DNA from: Mesonia sp. K7
GTDB lineage: Bacteria; Bacteroidota; Bacteroidia; Flavobacteriales; Flavobacteriaceae
Direction: 5' to 3'
Assembly (NCBI RefSeq): GCF_003233725.1
Contig: NZ_QKQV01000013.1
Coordinates: forward strand, 1-64,000
Length of the DNA: 64,000 nucleotides
The translations under genes were made by a program, and so were the position numbers. The notes beneath the pieces are model-generated. The model saw nothing but the letters and a program-made list of their open reading frames with translations. It ran no database searches and was not told the origin of the DNA. Shown here in pieces: positions 61,063 to 64,000 of the stretch (its first letter is position 1; each line of letters opens with the position of its first letter).

Positions 61063-62529
61063 ATGTTTAAATATTTCTTAGGTAACAGTCCCCGTTGGTT
61101 TAAATTCACCATGATCTTCTTTCTGGTGTTCAACATTATATCCTATTATACTTTAGGAGCAACCATTACTGCTTGGATAGTGATCGCTGAATTTATTCTT
61201 ACTTTGGCGATGGCCTTAAAATGCTACCCACTGCAATCGGGAGGTTTAATCGCCATCGAAGTCTTGTTTTTACAGTTGACATCACCAGAACAAGCATATT
61301 ACGAAGTCAATCAGAATTTAGAAGTGATCTTGCTTTTGATGTTTATGGTAGCTGCCATTTTCTTTATGAAGCCTTTACTGATGTACATTTTCAGTAAAGT
61401 TTTTGTCAAAGTAAAATCAAAAGTTACCTTGTCGGTGTTGTTTGTGTTTATATCGGCAGTGCTTTCGGCATTCCTAGATGCGCTTACTGTAACAGCCGTA
61501 TTGATAAGTGTTGCCGTTGGTTTTTATGGCGTTTACCACAAAATCCATTCTAGTGATAAAGATTATGATGATAGTGGTAAATTAGACAGAAAAGAACTAA
61601 GTGGTGAAACGCTCGAAAAATTCAAATCCTTTTTGCGGAGTTTGATTATGCACGGGGTTGTGGGTACCGCTCTTGGAGGAGTGATGACCTTGGTAGGTGA
61701 GCCACAAAACCTATTGATAGGAGAGCGCATGGGTTGGGATTTTATCGAATTTATGATGTATATGGATCACGTGACGATTCCCACTTTTATTGCGGGGATG
61801 ATTTTAACCGTAGTACTCGAAAAGACAAAAGTATTTGGTTACGGACAAAAACTACCTGAAGTAGCTCGAACCATTATCGAAAATTATACTGCTGAAGAAG
61901 ACAAAAAGCGAACCGATAAAGAAAAAACAGGCCTGATTATACAAGGCGTAGCTGCTATTTTATTAATTACAGGTCTTGCCTTACATATTGCTCCAGTTGG
62001 TTTTATAGGTTTGGCACTGATTATTTTCCAAACAGCTTTTATGGGAATTACCCAAGAACACAGTTTAGGTAAAGCTTTTGAAGAAGCTCTACCTTTTACA
62101 GCGCTTTTGGTTGTCTTTTTTGTCATTGTAGCGATGATTCACGATCAACACCTATTTACACCCATCATCAATTGGGCATTATCGATGGAAGAATCCCAAC
62201 AGCCTGCCATGTTTTATATCGCTAACGGAGTGCTTTCTGCGATAAGCGATAATGTTTTTGTGGCGACCATTTACATCAACGAGGTAAAAGCGGCATTTGA
62301 TGCGGGGCAAATTAGTAGGGAACACCTTAACGAATTGGCCGTAGCCATTAATACAGGAACCAATTTACCGAGTGTAGCAACGCCAAACGGACAGGCTGCA
62401 TTTTTATTTTTACTAACTTCGGCATTGGCTCCGCTGATTAATTTATCGTACATGAAAATGGTAAAAATGGCTTTTCCTTATACAATTGTTCTAGGAATAA
62501 TGGGCTTACTTGGAGTGATGTATTTTTAA
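61063..62529 (+). CDS. nhaB: Na+/H+ antiporter NhaB
   Basis: 488 residues with about 11-12 membrane spans. NhaB signature regions are [60 protein letters not shown] and [20 protein letters not shown], plus the C-terminal [20 protein letters not shown]. It exchanges cytoplasmic Na+ for external protons and supports growth at raised sodium and pH, in line with a marine or saline habitat. It is directly upstream of the exbB-exbD-tonB genes. Confidence 0.94.
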   Translation: MFKYFLGNSPRWFKFTMIFFLVFNIISYYTLGATITAWIVIAEFILTLAMALKCYPLQSGGLIAIEVLFLQLTSPEQAYYEVNQNLEVILLLMFMVAAIFFMKPLLMYIFSKVFVKVKSKVTLSVLFVFISAVLSAFLDALTVTAVLISVAVGFYGVYHKIHSSDKDYDDSGKLDRKELSGETLEKFKSFLRSLIMHGVVGTALGGVMTLVGEPQNLLIGERMGWDFIEFMMYMDHVTIPTFIAGMILTVVLEKTKVFGYGQKLPEVARTIIENYTAEEDKKRTDKEKTGLIIQGVAAILLITGLALHIAPVGFIGLALIIFQTAFMGITQEHSLGKAFEEALPFTALLVVFFVIVAMIHDQHLFTPIINWALSMEESQQPAMFYIANGVLSAISDNVFVATIYINEVKAAFDAGQISREHLNELAVAINTGTNLPSVATPNGQAAFLFLLTSALAPLINLSYMKMVKMAFPYTIVLGIMGLLGVMYF

Positions 62530-62581
62530 AAAATGAAATTTTTTTCAAACCAGAACGTTATACTAAAAAACCAATAAATAT

Positions 62582-63292
62582 ATGTTAGCAACCTTTTTTC
62601 AAGAAACTGCAGAAGAAATCACTCAAAATGCAGAAAATTTAGAACCTGTCGTAGAAGAAAAGACGCTTTCCTTATTCGAGCTTTTGACCAGCGGAGGTAT
62701 CGCAGGAAATATCATCATTATCGTTTTGGGGGTTTTGCTCATCCTTGCCATGTATATTTATTTTGAAAGACTTTTTGCGATCAAGGCAGCTTCAAAAACC
62801 GATGTCAATTTTATGCATCAGATAAAAGATAACGTGGCTACAGGAAATATTGAGGCAGCAAAAATAAGATGCGCACAAGAAAATTCGCCCGTGGCGAGAC
62901 TTACCGCTAAAGGAATTTCCAGGATTGGGAGTCCGTTGGAAGACATCAATACGGCGATAGAAAATGCAGGAAGGTTAGAGGTGTATAAACTGGAGAAAAA
63001 TGTGAGTATTCTGGCGACAATTGCAGGAGCCGCACCAATGATTGGGTTTTTAGGAACGGTGATCGGTATGATTATTGCTTTCCATCAATTGGCGACCAGT
63101 AGTGGTCAAGCCGAGATGGGTTCTTTGGCACAAGGTATCTATATTGCGATGACAACAACGGTTGCTGGTTTAATCGTGGGTATTATTGCGTATATGGGCT
63201 ATAACCATTTGGTGGTAAAAACCGATAAAGTAGTGCACCAGATGGAAGCTACGGCGGTTGACTTTTTAGATCTTTTAAACGAACCTGCTTAA
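62582..63292 (+). CDS. MotA/TolQ/ExbB-family proton channel protein
   Basis: 236 residues. Three membrane spans: about 36-56 (GNIIIIVLGVLLILAMYIYF), 145-165 and 190-210 (IYIAMTTTVAGLIVGIIAYM). The family signature GAAPMIGFLGTVIGMIIAFH is in span 2. It forms the pentameric channel that uses the proton gradient to energise TonB or Tol. One base separates its stop from the exbD start. ExbB versus TolQ cannot be settled, but the TonB-like third gene favours ExbB. Confidence 0.92.
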   Translation: MLATFFQETAEEITQNAENLEPVVEEKTLSLFELLTSGGIAGNIIIIVLGVLLILAMYIYFERLFAIKAASKTDVNFMHQIKDNVATGNIEAAKIRCAQENSPVARLTAKGISRIGSPLEDINTAIENAGRLEVYKLEKNVSILATIAGAAPMIGFLGTVIGMIIAFHQLATSSGQAEMGSLAQGIYIAMTTTVAGLIVGIIAYMGYNHLVVKTDKVVHQMEATAVDFLDLLNEPA

Positions 63293-63293
63293 G

Positions 63294-63683
63294 ATGAATC
63301 TAAGAGGAAGAAATAAAGTAAGTCCAGAATTTAGCATGTCGTCGATGACAGATATAGTCTTTCTGTTATTGGTGTTTTTTATGCTGACTTCACCAGTGAT
63401 TACACCTGAAGCTTTAGATCTTATTTTGCCTAAAGCCAAAGGAAAAACCACAAATGTGCAAAGCCTTTCGGTAAGTATCGATAAAGATTTAAATCTTTTT
63501 ATCAATAAAGACCAAGTATCTGAAGAAAATCTAGAAATAGAATTGCAACAGAGGTTACAGGGCGAAGAAGATCCGACCATTATTTTAAGGGCCGAAGAAA
63601 GTGTTCCCATACAAAATGCAGTATCTGTTATGGATATTGCCAAAAGGAATCAATATAAAGTAGTTTTAGCGGTAAAACCATAA
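63294..63683 (+). CDS. ExbD/TolR-family biopolymer transport protein
   Basis: 129 residues. One N-terminal membrane span (about 18-38, MTDIVFLLLVFFMLTSPVIT) with the essential Asp in SMTDIVFLLL. Periplasmic domain with LSVSIDKDLNLFINKDQVSE and PTIILRAEESVPIQNAVSVM. It pairs with the preceding channel protein and, in turn, with the TonB-like protein encoded 2 bp downstream. Confidence 0.93.
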   Translation: MNLRGRNKVSPEFSMSSMTDIVFLLLVFFMLTSPVITPEALDLILPKAKGKTTNVQSLSVSIDKDLNLFINKDQVSEENLEIELQQRLQGEEDPTIILRAEESVPIQNAVSVMDIAKRNQYKVVLAVKP

Positions 63684-63685
63684 AC

Positions 63686-64000
63686 ATGAGTTTTTTAAAA
63701 ACCAAGCACGAACGTAAATCAGCAGTGATTACTACCATACTTAGTGTAGTGATTGTAATATTGTTGTTGCTGTTTGGTTTTACCTATTTAGATCCACCAC
63801 CAGAAGATGGTATTGCCGTTAATTTTGGAACGACAGATGTCGGAATGGGAGAAACCCAACCTATAGAAGAAATCAAAACGGCACCTAAACAAGAAACTTC
63901 GCCTGAAACACCAACCCAACAAGTTGATCAGACTGAAGAAGTGATTTCGCAAGATACCGAAGACGCTCCTGTGATTGAAAAAAAGGAGGAAAAGAAAAAA
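63686..64000 (+). CDS. TonB-like energy transducer, 3' end cut by the window
   Basis: 105 residues visible, frame open to the last base. Basic start SFLKTKHERKSAVI, membrane anchor TTILSVVIVILLLLFGFTYL (about 17-36), then the PPPEDGIAVNFGTTDVGMGE segment and a Pro/Glu/Gln/Lys-rich periplasmic linker (EEIKTAPKQETSPETPTQQV, VIEKKEEKKK). The C-terminal TonB domain would lie beyond the window. Third gene of the exbB-exbD-tonB operon. Confidence 0.88.
   Translation, partial: MSFLKTKHERKSAVITTILSVVIVILLLLFGFTYLDPPPEDGIAVNFGTTDVGMGETQPIEEIKTAPKQETSPETPTQQVDQTEEVISQDTEDAPVIEKKEEKKK

Overview
The window comes from a flavobacterium (phylum Bacteroidota, most likely family Flavobacteriaceae). The evidence is a low-GC genome; start codons without Shine-Dalgarno sites but with AT-rich leaders; promoters with a TAnnTTTG -7 box; lipoproteins with an acidic patch after the lipobox cysteine; a PorP/SprF-type type IX secretion partner; several gliding-motility-associated C-terminal (CHU_C) domains; and a typical nhaB-exbB-exbD-tonB end cluster. 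The species cannot be named from the sequence alone.

Region 1 (about 1-8100) is an AT-rich array of single-gene units, all on the plus strand: a TPR protein, a HExxH metallopeptidase-like protein, two membrane or unknown proteins, a propeller lipoprotein, a small unknown and an alpha/beta hydrolase. They are separated by about 70-150 bp imperfect palindromes whose 3' arms end in CCGTTGTGCG or CCGTTGGCA. The layout resembles an integron cassette array, but the sites do not fit the canonical attC consensus and no integrase is in the window. One site is interrupted by an IS110-family element with a frameshifted transposase. The element's 5' noncoding region folds into a bridge-RNA-like stem-loop. 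The loop holds one segment identical to the right flank and one complementary to the left flank.

Region 2 (8476-15223) carries an outer-membrane barrel, a run of surface-type lipoproteins, and a LuxR-type response regulator with a TPR-sensor histidine kinase. Region 3 (15504-20251) holds small stress and unknown genes, Hsp20, a LytTR regulator, an S41 peptidase and a DUF6266 protein. A 44-bp remnant of an S41 gene lies upstream of the LytTR gene.

Region 4 (about 20389-31026) is a sulfur island bracketed by a 68-bp direct repeat. It encodes a DUF983 protein, a Crp/Fnr regulator with a cysteine cluster, a TauE/SafE exporter, a CstB-type persulfide dioxygenase-rhodanese, an acetolactate-decarboxylase-like lipoprotein, a small methyltransferase, TlpA, a SoxB-like hydrolase, DsrE, DoxX and two YeeE/YedE half-transporters. 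Five GTAAC-N4-GTTAC palindromes lie upstream of five transcription units. In every case the palindrome centre is exactly 36.5 bp from the end of a TAnnTTTG-like box. This predicts one regulon driven by the Crp/Fnr protein, probably sensing sulfide, persulfide or thiosulfate.

Region 5 (31221-54700) is devoted to type IX secreted surface proteins: a 2477-residue adhesin with 15 repeats, its PorP/SprF partner and a PorE-like OmpA protein, and two multi-gene sets of secreted modules ending in a CHU_C protein. A two-gene block is duplicated between the sets and shows a gene-conversion-like tract. A histidine kinase/response regulator set, a degenerate AspH-like protein and an S24-type repressor lie between them. 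Region 6 (54875-64000) is mostly housekeeping: OmpA-family proteins, acyl-CoA dehydrogenase, anmK, glutamate-type dehydrogenase, nhaB and the start of an exbB-exbD-tonB operon that runs off the edge. No rRNA, tRNA or CRISPR array was seen.
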